A DNA stretch of 64,000 bases, from contig NZ_CCVW01000001.1 in NCBI RefSeq assembly GCF_000756815.1, forward strand, positions 434,001 to 498,000, given 5' to 3'. Positions 46,055-56,163 of this stretch are shown in pieces. Made by a program: the position numbers and the translations under genes. The stretch comes from Legionella massiliensis (GTDB taxonomy: Bacteria > Pseudomonadota > Gammaproteobacteria > Legionellales > Legionellaceae). The first letter of the stretch is position 1, and each line of letters starts with the position of its first letter. Below the pieces are notes generated by a model. The model was not told the DNA's origin and made no database searches. It worked only from the letters and a program-made list of their open reading frames with translations.

Positions 46055-46966
46055 CTAATCAGCTGCTGCCAAGGGAGGAAAACTGGTCTGAGCATAACGT
46101 CTCGCTCTGGAGCGGAAGTATGTACGACTTATGGCGATGAGATTATAAATTAAAATACACAATAACAGTGAATGTAACCAAGTTACTGTTAGTTGAGTAA
46201 ATAAGGGAATAGTAATAAAAACCCCAATACAACCGGCAAAACTTAAAATAAGCGTCTTTTTAAGAGGTATTTTATTTTGTTGGACAAAGACTAAGGTAGT
46301 CAGGGGTTGCTGCATAGCACCGGCTGTTGTCATGATAGGAAAGGCAACAACTGGCGATACGTTCAGGAGAAACAGAACACCTTGAACCATAGCAAAGAGG
46401 CCGATACCCACAGAGGTTAGAGCACCACAGACTATCATGGCCAAAAAGCCAAGTAATAATTTCCAAGATTGCAATTCAACTAAATCACCACCAATCGGCA
46501 TTAAACGCATTTGATGACAAATTAGCAAAGTGATAATTCCGACAAAACAGCACATCATGGCTAAACGTATTGCTTGCTTACTTAAGTGGGTTACCACTAC
46601 ACCACCAATCAATCCACCGATACAAGTTCCTGCAACTAACGTAACCAAGGTGGTTAAATCAACGTCCACTATCTTCATAAAGAAGAGGGATTCAATCGTA
46701 CCAGGTATAACTTGTGCACCATTATTAACGGCTGGTAACTCATCATCAGGAAAGGTTCTTAGCAACTTTGCTAAAGCAACATTAACCGCGAAACTACCAA
46801 CACCAAGGGTGTCCGCAATAAAGGCCACAATACCGCTGAAAGTCAGTTTAATGTAATCAAAGGTAGATAAACGGACGGCTGGCTGCTGTCTCAGGCGATA
46901 AAACATAGCAATAACACAAATGAAGGTTAGAATTGCTATTGCAGAAATTATCAAGGTGATGGCCAT
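46055..46966 (-). CDS. TauE/SafE-like membrane protein
   Basis: A 303-residue protein with about eight hydrophobic segments in two halves. FSGIVAFIADTLGVGSFAVN near residues 28-47 and CGALTSVGIGLFAMVQGVLF near 180-200 are the paired repeat signatures of the TauE/SafE family of sulfonate/sulfite or other anion exporters. VAGTCIGGLIGGVVV is another marker. The substrate cannot be inferred. It appears monocistronic. Confidence 0.75.
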   Translation of the reverse strand: MAITLIISAIAILTFICVIAMFYRLRQQPAVRLSTFDYIKLTFSGIVAFIADTLGVGSFAVNVALAKLLRTFPDDELPAVNNGAQVIPGTIESLFFMKIVDVDLTTLVTLVAGTCIGGLIGGVVVTHLSKQAIRLAMMCCFVGIITLLICHQMRLMPIGGDLVELQSWKLLLGFLAMIVCGALTSVGIGLFAMVQGVLFLLNVSPVVAFPIMTTAGAMQQPLTTLVFVQQNKIPLKKTLILSFAGCIGVFITIPLFTQLTVTWLHSLLLCILIYNLIAISRTYFRSRARRYAQTSFPPLAAAD

Positions 46967-47254
46967 CGAGTTCCCATTCTTTGTTGTAAGCGTTTCATCT
47001 CTTAATTGCTATTCTCCATGCTACCAATTAGTTTATCCTAAATTGATCTACTGGCACCAGAAGAATGATCGACCATTTTACACTAATTACTATTTTATGT
47101 AAATAAAAAATGGTCATTTGTTCGAGCAAAAACACATATTGCTCAACTCGTAGTCATGTTTTATTTTTGTGAGGAGTCTGAACTTTACAAAAATATTGCT
47201 CCGTATAAAGGCGGCTGTGTTAGAATGCTGCAATTTGCTCGAAGGAGGAGTTTA

Positions 47255-47707
47255 ATGGGACGATTTAAATTAATGCTATCATTTCTTCTTTATATTTCTG
47301 TTTTGAGCCATGCCTTCTGTTCCACTGTGTTTTTAAAAGATGTCACCGGACAGATTATTCCTTTCGATAGCTTAAAAGGAAAATGGGTACTCCTTAATTA
47401 TTGGGCAAGTTGGTGCCAACCCTGCCTAGATGAAATTGTTGAACTAAATCATTTTTATAAGAAAAACAAGGATAAGGTTGCTTTATTTGCTGTCAATTTT
47501 GATCTCATGCCCCTGCCTAGCCAAATTGCTTTAATCAGGAAATACAAAATTAGCTATCCTAGTTTACAATTTGATCCTGCCAGAGCTCTGGATTTAGGCG
47601 ATATTCGTGGTGTTCCTGCGACCTTCGTTTTTAATCCTGACGGGAAACTTAGTACAACCTTGTATGGCGGGCAAACTGAGAAAAGCCTCAAAGAGGCTAT
47701 ACGCTAG
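47255..47707 (+). CDS. Exported TlpA-like thioredoxin
   Basis: A 150-residue protein with a signal peptide or anchor (GRFKLMLSFLLYISVLSHAF). The active site is ASWCQPCLDE (CxxC), in a TlpA/ResA-type fold with the usual GVPATFVF cis-Pro near residue 118. The start at 47255 follows AAGGAGGAGT; an ATG 99 bases upstream would add a non-leader tail. Probably a periplasmic reductase for disulfides or cytochrome c maturation. Confidence 0.82.
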   Translation: MGRFKLMLSFLLYISVLSHAFCSTVFLKDVTGQIIPFDSLKGKWVLLNYWASWCQPCLDEIVELNHFYKKNKDKVALFAVNFDLMPLPSQIALIRKYKISYPSLQFDPARALDLGDIRGVPATFVFNPDGKLSTTLYGGQTEKSLKEAIR

Positions 47708-47740
47708 ACGCTGTTGGTTCTATGGTTAACTTAACTGCCC

Positions 47741-49000
47741 CTAGAATAAGTGTGCTTTTTGAGCCTGCGTTAATTTTATTTTCAAATACCAACCACCTTC
47801 ATCGCTGGCTCTTTCGCTGACAATTGCTGCTAACTGATAAAGCTTTGCCCGCAATTTTGCGTCTGAAGGAGCAACATAGATTTCTTCTTCAATAATTGCA
47901 CCCTCTAATTGGGTAGCAATTACCTCACAAAGCAAATCAAGCCCCTCTCCTGTTTTAGCTGATAGCCAAACCTTACAGCTATCTTCTTGCCAATCAATCT
48001 TCGGCAGCCAATCTTTTTGTAAATCAATTTTATTAAACACATGAATTATTGGAATTTCAGTTACCCCAATTTCGCTTAGCACTTGCTCTACTGCTATAAC
48101 TGTATCCCGCCAAAAAGGATCTGCAATATCAATCACATGTAAAAGCAGATCAGCTTCTTCTGTTTCCTCCAAGGTCGCACGGAAGGCTTCGACTAATTGG
48201 TGTGGCAAATCACGAATAAAACCTACCGTATCAGTTAAAATAACGGATCCAGCTCCAGGCAAATCCAATTTACGCATGGTTGGATCGAGTGTAGCGAACA
48301 GCTGATCCGCAACATAAATCTGTTCGCCTGTAAGCGCATTAAAAAGTGTTGATTTCCCAGCATTGGTATAACCTACCAAAGAAACTGTTGGGAGTGCTGC
48401 CTTCTGTCTTGCGCGTCGGTTCTGATCACGACTGCGCCTGACCTTTTCTAGGCGCTTATTAATTGATTTAATTCGCTCTCTTAGCAACCTGCGATCAGTC
48501 TCTAACTGTGTCTCTCCGGGGCCCCTCAGGCCAATACCCCCTTTTTGTCGCTCCAAATGTGTCCAGCCACGAATTAGACGTGTTGAGATATGTTGGAGCT
48601 GCGCCAATTCTACCTGCAATTTTCCTTCGAAAGTTCGGGCTCTTTGGGCAAAAATATCGAGGATTAAGCCACTTCGATCAACTACCCGGCATTGGAACAA
48701 ACGCTCCAAATTTCGCTCTTGAGATGGCGATAATTCGTGATTGACGAGAACAAGCTCAGCATTATGGGCAGCAACCAGCTCTTGAATTTCTTCAGCCTTG
48801 CCTAAGCCAACATAATACTTTGCCTCGGGAGTTGCGCGAGCGCCTACCACACAAGCCATTATCTCTGCTTGAGCAGATAGAGCTAGCTCCTTAAATTCGG
48901 ACAATGCTTTTTCAGCATCGACCCCAGGTAACGCCAACTGAACTAATATGGCGCGCTCGCCACCTTGTGGACGTTCAAACAAAGACTTTTCCAATGACAA
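47741..49000 (-). CDS. hflX: GTPase HflX
   Basis: A 419-residue ribosome-splitting GTPase. An N-terminal HflX domain with a coiled coil (WTHLERQKGGIGLRGPGETQ, then RRLLRERIKSINKRL) precedes the G domain: G1 GYTNAGKSTLFNAL near residue 205-218, G3 DTVGFIRDLP near 250, G4 NKIDL near 317. It rescues stalled ribosomes, notably in heat stress. It follows hfq by 8 bases, the usual hfq-hflX order. Confidence 0.95.
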   Translation of the reverse strand: MSLEKSLFERPQGGERAILVQLALPGVDAEKALSEFKELALSAQAEIMACVVGARATPEAKYYVGLGKAEEIQELVAAHNAELVLVNHELSPSQERNLERLFQCRVVDRSGLILDIFAQRARTFEGKLQVELAQLQHISTRLIRGWTHLERQKGGIGLRGPGETQLETDRRLLRERIKSINKRLEKVRRSRDQNRRARQKAALPTVSLVGYTNAGKSTLFNALTGEQIYVADQLFATLDPTMRKLDLPGAGSVILTDTVGFIRDLPHQLVEAFRATLEETEEADLLLHVIDIADPFWRDTVIAVEQVLSEIGVTEIPIIHVFNKIDLQKDWLPKIDWQEDSCKVWLSAKTGEGLDLLCEVIATQLEGAIIEEEIYVAPSDAKLRAKLYQLAAIVSERASDEGGWYLKIKLTQAQKAHLF

Positions 49001-49008
49001 GAAAAACG

Positions 49009-49263
49009 CTAGTCTGCCATATTTCCATCATCCTCACCAGCATCCATAGATGGTAATTTAACGGGCCTGGAAGGAACAACTGTTGATATGGCATGTTTGT
49101 ATACCATCTGAGTCACTGAGTTTTTTAGCATCAGAACATATTGGTCAAAGGAATCAACAACCCCATGTAATTTAATACCATTAACCAAAAATACTGATAC
49201 TGGAATCTTTTCTTTACGGAGTTCGTTTAGAAAAGGGTCTTGTAAGAGATGTATTTTAGACAT
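49009..49263 (-). CDS. hfq: RNA chaperone Hfq
   Basis: An 84-residue Sm-like protein that forms a hexamer and pairs sRNAs with mRNAs. Sm1: [20 protein letters not shown] and [15 protein letters not shown]; Sm2: the YKHAIST motif. The C-terminal tail is short and acidic ([11 protein letters not shown]). It is the first gene of an hfq-hflX unit. The miaA gene often found before hfq is absent; a MITE-like repeat lies there instead. Confidence 0.97.
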   Translation of the reverse strand: MSKIHLLQDPFLNELRKEKIPVSVFLVNGIKLHGVVDSFDQYVLMLKNSVTQMVYKHAISTVVPSRPVKLPSMDAGEDDGNMAD

Positions 49264-49376
49264 TGCCTACTCCTTATTATTATTTTATTAAGGCAACAAC
49301 ATTCATAATTGTAATCGTCTCTATTCTGTAAAACTTTATAGTAGTTTGATAATTATTTTTACATTTTTTAATTGGC

Positions 49377-49557
49377 TTTAACGTCCGTTCGGAATAAGAG
49401 TCGTTTAAAATCGAGAGAAATCAAAATAATCGAGGCAAAAGCGCCCAAAAAACGGAGGACTCGCAGTGCTAATTCGAGCATTTTTTGGCGCTTTTAACGA
49501 AGAGTACTTTGATTTATCGATGACTTTAAACGACTCTTATCCCGAATTGACGTTAAA
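49377..49557. repeat. MITE-like element, 181 bp, upstream of hfq
   Basis: The terminal inverted repeats are about 36 bases, roughly 85 per cent matched: left begins TTTAACGTCCGTTCGGAATA at 49377; right ends with CCGAATTGACGTTAAA at 49557. Both contain AAGAGTCGTTTAAA or its complement. The interior has a second dyad (AAAGCGCC...GGCGCTTTT near 49437-49494). It fills most of the 367-base gap between hfq and the next gene and can fold into one long hairpin. Confidence 0.65.
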
Positions 49558-49630
49558 TTTAGGCTACCATTTCTCATTAGACCCTAGTAGGCTATACCGG
49601 CTTTTAGTTTTTATTTTATAAGGAGATGAT

Positions 49631-50287
49631 ATGACTAAGTTTGCCAAGGAATCATTAGTAGAGATGATACACCCCTCTTCACAAGTGAATCCTTATGATG
49701 CGTTGGTCAGCGATGGGAGTTCGCTGTTGGAAAGTGAAGAACATCTTGATAGTTTATCTTCGCATGAAAAAACTGCTCTGCTAACCAAGCTTATCTTAAA
49801 CTGCCCACGGGAAAATCTTACTACCTTTGTAAATCTAAAGGGTAAATTGACTTCTACTTCAGAAGAGGCTTTTAAAAGCCATTGCCAAGAAACTTTGGTA
49901 TTGCTCAATAATTTATTTGGAGAGGAACCTCATTTGCATTTAGGCCGAAACTTTAATTTTGATTTGATCCATGCCTACCCCAATTTGGTTGCTGCTGTAT
50001 TTGACGGTAAAGATAGTTACTTTTTGTCGAATCTTAGGAACTCGCCTCGAAGTTCTCATTCAGCGATCTGTGCTACTTTAAGTATTCTCGCAAAATCGCC
50101 TAATAGAGAGCTATTTGGCCCCATATATACTCAATTCAGGGTACATGCTGAAGAAATGCAAGAGCAAAGCAGGCTGAATCCTGCTGAAGTTCCTAGTAGT
50201 TTACTTGCCCCACCGAATGCTCAGTCCTCATCAAGTCATGGTGAAGATCAGCCTCGTATTTCTCACGATACGCTCTCCTTTAGTTAA
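49631..50287 (+). CDS. Uncharacterised protein, possible effector
   Basis: A 218-residue soluble protein with no recognised domain. The start is supported by AAGGAGATGAT just upstream. Predicted helices lie around SLLESEEHLDSLSSHEKTAL and EAFKSHCQETLVLLNNLFGE; the end is Ser-rich and disordered (NAQSSSSHGEDQPRISHDTL...), resembling Dot/Icm C-terminal signals. It is followed by a strong hairpin, then another orphan gene. Function unknown. Confidence 0.55.
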   Translation: MTKFAKESLVEMIHPSSQVNPYDALVSDGSSLLESEEHLDSLSSHEKTALLTKLILNCPRENLTTFVNLKGKLTSTSEEAFKSHCQETLVLLNNLFGEEPHLHLGRNFNFDLIHAYPNLVAAVFDGKDSYFLSNLRNSPRSSHSAICATLSILAKSPNRELFGPIYTQFRVHAEEMQEQSRLNPAEVPSSLLAPPNAQSSSSHGEDQPRISHDTLSFS

Positions 50288-50291
50288 TCGC

Positions 50292-50326
50292 TTACAGATG
50301 CCCTGATTTATTTAGGGCATCTGTAA
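50292..50326 (+). terminator. Perfect 13-bp hairpin after the orphan gene
   Basis: TTACAGATGCCCT (50292-50304) and its exact complement (50314-50326) surround a 9-base loop. It begins four bases after the stop codon. No U-tract follows on the plus strand, so an intrinsic terminator is incomplete; RNA stabilisation or Rho-assisted ending are alternatives. Confidence 0.5.
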
Positions 50327-50393
50327 AAACCAATCGCATTTAATTGTCAATGTGGTAGAATGTTGAACAAATTTATTTGAATATTATTCCCTA

Positions 50394-51035
50394 ATGCTAA
50401 GAAAAACTACAATTGGCTTATTATCCGTTGCCTTGCTACCGTTTGGGTTTGCAGCTTCAGCTGCATTGTTTTTATTGCTGTTACCTGTTTTTGCCTTACT
50501 ATTTCCGGTGACGGCATTAGGTGGTGCTATTGTTTCTGGGGGAAAGTTAGCCATTTTACTATTTGATGCTATTTTAGGTAAACCTGACCATCGAGGCACA
50601 AATACTATCTTTACTGCACGGAATATTTCCCTTGTAGTTACCCAGTTTTTATTTATTGCCCTGGCCTATATTCCTTCTGCTGCTATTATTGCAGCTGTTG
50701 CAGCAATCGTAGCGCCCTTATTATTTATAACTTCGGGTGTTCTTGCCTCCTACTATATGAGCAAGAGCTTTGTTGACTTTGTTGTGCCCCCTGTGGAGCC
50801 TGAGTATACCCTTATCGACGCTTTTTCTGAGAAGGCAATGATGCAAGTTTCTCGTGATAGTAAGGATGAAGCTGATATCAATGACAAGAGCATTTCTGTC
50901 GTTCAGCAAGAACCAAAGTCTAAGTCTTTAGACTTTTTTTCTAAATTTCGTCGTCATTTTGATTCTGAAGATGATTCTACTTTTAGTGCATCTAACAGTC
51001 CTTCCATGAGCTTAAGCAATAGTAAGAGTGATTAA
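50394..51035 (+). CDS. Membrane protein with disordered acidic tail, possible effector
   Basis: A 213-residue protein. Three to four hydrophobic segments occur in residues 1-130 (GLLSVALLPFGFAASAALFL, LLPVFALLFPVTALGGAIV, FLFIALAYIPSAAIIAAVAA, IVAPLLFITSGVLASYYM). The last 80 residues are polar, charged and Ser-rich (SEDDSTFSASNSPSMSLSN...). Such architecture occurs in Legionella effectors that insert in host membranes; the assignment is inference. No family recognised. Confidence 0.5.
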   Translation: MLRKTTIGLLSVALLPFGFAASAALFLLLLPVFALLFPVTALGGAIVSGGKLAILLFDAILGKPDHRGTNTIFTARNISLVVTQFLFIALAYIPSAAIIAAVAAIVAPLLFITSGVLASYYMSKSFVDFVVPPVEPEYTLIDAFSEKAMMQVSRDSKDEADINDKSISVVQQEPKSKSLDFFSKFRRHFDSEDDSTFSASNSPSMSLSNSKSD

Positions 51036-51072
51036 CGATATGCTCAAGATAGAGACAATACTGCTATTTATT

Positions 51073-51086
51073 TGAGATATTTCTTA
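51073..51086 (+). promoter_or_regulatory. LetA-type response-regulator box
   Basis: TGAGATATTTCTTA matches the LetA (GacA-type) consensus TNAGAAATTTCTNA at all but one fixed position. A -10 hexamer TATACT lies at 51132-51137, putting the start near 51144, about 65 bases downstream of the box centre, the distance seen for GacA/LetA activation of rsm genes. No good -35 is present, as expected for an activator-dependent promoter. Confidence 0.65.
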
Positions 51087-51143
51087 CAAATTGCTCATCG
51101 ATTCTTGTTATGCTTATTTTAAGAGAATAGATATACTGTAAAT

Positions 51144-51234
51144 ATAAGGGATGACATGGATTGTCTGACAGGACGTCAACAATATGGACCAGCACAATGG
51201 ATGTGCTTTGCCGCATGGATGCGGCTTTAACTTA
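51144..51234 (+). ncRNA. RsmY/RsmZ-like CsrA-sequestering small RNA
   Basis: About 90 bases carrying six GGA motifs, five of the form ANGGA: AGGGA 51147-51151, ATGGA 51156-51160, GGA 51171-51173, ATGGA 51184-51188, 51197-51201 and 51215-51219. At least three are in hairpin loops: GAC-AGGAC-GTC, GCACA-ATGGA-TGTGC (51192-51206) and GCCGC-ATGGAT-GCGGC (51210-51225). The last is followed by TTTAACTTATTT and serves as terminator. Loop-presented ANGGA is the binding signature for CsrA/RsmA, which such RNAs titrate to allow transmissive-phase gene expression. Which family member it is cannot be decided here; ends are estimated. Confidence 0.75.
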
Positions 51235-51371
51235 TTTCAGAGTTTATCTTCTTAAATTCAAAGCTTCTCCTTTAACGGTAATCTGTAACTTGATATGAGA
51301 TTTCCCAAGTTCAATATATTGATGCTGGAACCCTATTTTCTGAGTTTTTCATAATTTGCCATCCTCTTCAT

Positions 51372-51405
51372 ACACAGCGCAGCCAAGTATCTCCGGGATT
51401 TACAT
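51372..51405. repeat. Partial REP-like element
   Basis: CAGCGCAGCCAAGTATCTCC followed by GGGATTTACATAG resembles one arm and the loop core of the element at 36459-36534 (GCGCAGCGAAGGATCTCCGGGATTAGCACGG). The second arm is missing, so it is a decayed copy. The rest of 51240-51600, before the gyrB end, shows nothing I can assign. Confidence 0.4.
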
Positions 51406-51602
51406 AGACAGACTTCATTAGAATAATTGAATATAGGGACAAGAGGGGCCTGACCTGTTGCTGGTTCTCACATTAGGCAGAACAGTTTGTTTATTTTGGA
51501 CTCTGCTTGTACCGTTTGGGCAGAAGAGTATAAGCATGTCTCGACAGTACTTACACTCAGAGCCCAAACAGAATAGCGAAGAAATTTCATTAAACTCTTG
51601 TC

Positions 51603-54032
<2,430 letters not shown>

Positions 54033-54122
54033 TTACCTAAGCACTTTGCAAAAGATCCATTATAGCACTAGTCTTCATGCTTTTATATGATTGGCTCCGG
54101 TTTGTTATCCATCATTGATAAA

Positions 54123-54138
54123 TGTTTCACGTGAAACA
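54123..54138. promoter_or_regulatory. parS centromere site
   Basis: TGTTTCACGTGAAACA is a perfect 16-base palindrome identical to the ParB-binding consensus. It lies between gyrB and the next gene, about 5 kb from the DnaA boxes. ParB spreads from such sites to segregate the origin. parA and parB are not in the window. Confidence 0.88.
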
Positions 54139-54146
54139 TTCAATCT

Positions 54147-55058
54147 TTAAGGTGGGAAGTTAGCAGCAGGGATGCGCTCCTGGTTAGCGTTGGATTCATC
54201 AACTTGTTTCTTTGTAGTTGTAGTCGATTGAATCAGGGTTGATGGACTTGATGCAAGGCTTGGTAAAAATCGTAAATCAGGTAAATCAGCCTCCCTAATG
54301 GCAGCTGCAATCATTTTTTTATAATAATCAGCTAATAGATCATAGGTATCACGCTCGATCTTGTGTAACAAATGCTGGGGATTATCTTTATAAGATTGTA
54401 AGAGCTCTAATTGCATATCAAGTTGATGAGCAACACTGATCTTTAGGTTTGCATACATACCATAATCTTTTAAATTTCTAACAGCTGTATCCTCTGGTAA
54501 ATAATTAATTGTCCTACACCATTGCCCCCATGAGTCAACAACTAAACAGCCTTTACCCCAGGAGCTAACATCATCCAGTTGACCAGCTCTATTCAAAGCA
54601 ACAGATTCATGGCTACCACCATTTATTGCTTTAAATTGAATACATTCAATCTCTTTGGCTCTTTCTAAGCCTAGCAATTTAAAAAATGCCAGGCTTACAA
54701 GAATAGCGTGTTCTTGACAACCATTAGTACCACTAGCAGTGGCCCTCAAAACTGCGGAACAGATCGCCTCAAAACGAGTAATATTGACAATAACCCGATT
54801 CATGTTCGCCAGAAGAATAGCTTTCTCTTTATTAAATGTTGCTAATTGCTCGCTTGATAATAATTTCATTGCCTCTTTTAAATTTTGAGCTTCATTTTTT
54901 TGTGATTGTGACACAAGTAAGCTAAGTCTTGTCTCAACCACATCAACCATCGTCGAAAAAGAGCCAAAAGCATTTTTTCGTGCTTGTTGATCACTATTAG
55001 TTAGCTTTGAATTTAAAAATTTGATTAGAGCAGTAACAGTATCTAAATCTAAAATCAT
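54147..55058 (-). CDS. Papain/transglutaminase-like Cys-His-Asp protein, probable effector
   Basis: A 303-residue protein unlike any gyrase or RecF neighbour. Residues ~1-100 are helical; then GTNGCQEHAILVSLAFF (Cys114), GGSHESVALNR (His149) and GCLVVDSWGQWC (Asp174) give Cys, His and Asp in the order and spacing of papain/transglutaminase-fold enzymes, including secreted effectors with a G-x-C-x-E-x-A box. The C-terminal ~40 residues are Ser/Thr/Gln-rich and disordered (STLIQSTTTTKKQVDESNAN), as in Dot/Icm substrates. It interrupts the near-universal recF-gyrB adjacency. A protease, deamidase or transferase are all possible. Confidence 0.6.
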   Translation of the reverse strand: MILDLDTVTALIKFLNSKLTNSDQQARKNAFGSFSTMVDVVETRLSLLVSQSQKNEAQNLKEAMKLLSSEQLATFNKEKAILLANMNRVIVNITRFEAICSAVLRATASGTNGCQEHAILVSLAFFKLLGLERAKEIECIQFKAINGGSHESVALNRAGQLDDVSSWGKGCLVVDSWGQWCRTINYLPEDTAVRNLKDYGMYANLKISVAHQLDMQLELLQSYKDNPQHLLHKIERDTYDLLADYYKKMIAAAIREADLPDLRFLPSLASSPSTLIQSTTTTKKQVDESNANQERIPAANFPP

Positions 55059-55116
55059 TATATTCTTCTTAAATAGTAATATTAAAAGACTTTATTATAC
55101 ACAGATTTAAAAAATA

Positions 55117-56163
55117 TTAATCATTAAGACTAAAAATAAGATGTGGATGCTGACTAAGTTTAATTGCAATGGAATCCTTATTAATTGCTGTAATAAAGAA
55201 CTGCCCTTCTAAGGTAAAGATAAGCTCAAATAAGCGATCAAGATGGGCATTATCTAATTCAGCTGTTAAGTCATCAAAAAGAAAGGTACAAGGTTTACCC
55301 ATTAAAACAGTTTGAGCGAGTTTAATCGCAATTAAGATTATTTTTTGCTGCCCTCGTGAAAGGAATTGTTTTGCTTTTAAATGATGGGAATCAATCAAAA
55401 TATCAGCTTGATGCGGTCCATAATGAGTATATTGTCTCTGAAGGTCTGAATCATGACTTTCAATCAATATTTTAGCCAACTCTTTATTTGTCCCTTTTCT
55501 GTCCCAACCTTTGTAGTAACCTATATCACAATCAATATCAGTTAATTGTTGTAATATCCTTTTAAACTCATCTTGCAACTGTGAAAAATAACCAGAACGA
55601 AAGTTATCAAGATTTAAAGCTAACTCAGAAATTATTTTATTCCAGGGCTCAAAATATCTTAATTGGGCCTTTTGTCGTAATAGTGCATTACGCTGTTTTA
55701 ACGCTCTTTTATATTCTTTTAGAAGGTTATGGTAGGAAGGTTCCACGTGAAACAATCCCCAATCCAATAAACTACGCCTCACAGAGGGTCCAGCATCAAT
55801 AATTTGAAAAAGATCCTGATAAAAAACCTGGCAAGGCAAAAAATAAGCGAGTTCACTGGTTGTTTGACAAGGATAAGAATTTAATCGAACCTGCGTTGCT
55901 GAGGTTAAGGATTTTTGAATACTTATCGATTGTTCGTCATTGGTGCGAGCAAAGACTGTTAATTGATCCTTATCATGGCTAACTAGGGGGGAAATTTCAC
56001 GAGTTCGAAAGGAATGACCGCTACCTAAGAGATAGATTGCTTCTAAAAATGAAGTTTTGCCCGAGCCATTAGCACCAATAATTAGATTGAGATGAGGATG
56101 AAAATTATAACGAGCAGAACGGATGTTACGAAGATTTTGTATCTGCAGTTGCGCAAGTGTCAT
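55117..56163 (-). CDS. recF: DNA replication and repair protein RecF
   Basis: A 348-residue SMC-like ATPase that acts with RecO and RecR at gaps. Walker A IIGANGSGKTSFLEAIY near residues 28-44; signature FLSRGQQKIILIAIKLA near 265; Walker B CTFLFDDLTAELD near 295. Its ATG overlaps the dnaN stop (ATGA). A second parS-like word lies inside the gene at 55739-55754. Confidence 0.96.
   Translation of the reverse strand: MTLAQLQIQNLRNIRSARYNFHPHLNLIIGANGSGKTSFLEAIYLLGSGHSFRTREISPLVSHDKDQLTVFARTNDEQSISIQKSLTSATQVRLNSYPCQTTSELAYFLPCQVFYQDLFQIIDAGPSVRRSLLDWGLFHVEPSYHNLLKEYKRALKQRNALLRQKAQLRYFEPWNKIISELALNLDNFRSGYFSQLQDEFKRILQQLTDIDCDIGYYKGWDRKGTNKELAKILIESHDSDLQRQYTHYGPHQADILIDSHHLKAKQFLSRGQQKIILIAIKLAQTVLMGKPCTFLFDDLTAELDNAHLDRLFELIFTLEGQFFITAINKDSIAIKLSQHPHLIFSLND
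55739..55754. promoter_or_regulatory. Second parS-like site inside recF
   Basis: GGTTCCACGTGAAACA differs from TGTTNCACGTGAAACA at the first position only. It lies in coding sequence, as several known parS sites do, about 1.6 kb from the perfect site. Confidence 0.6.
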
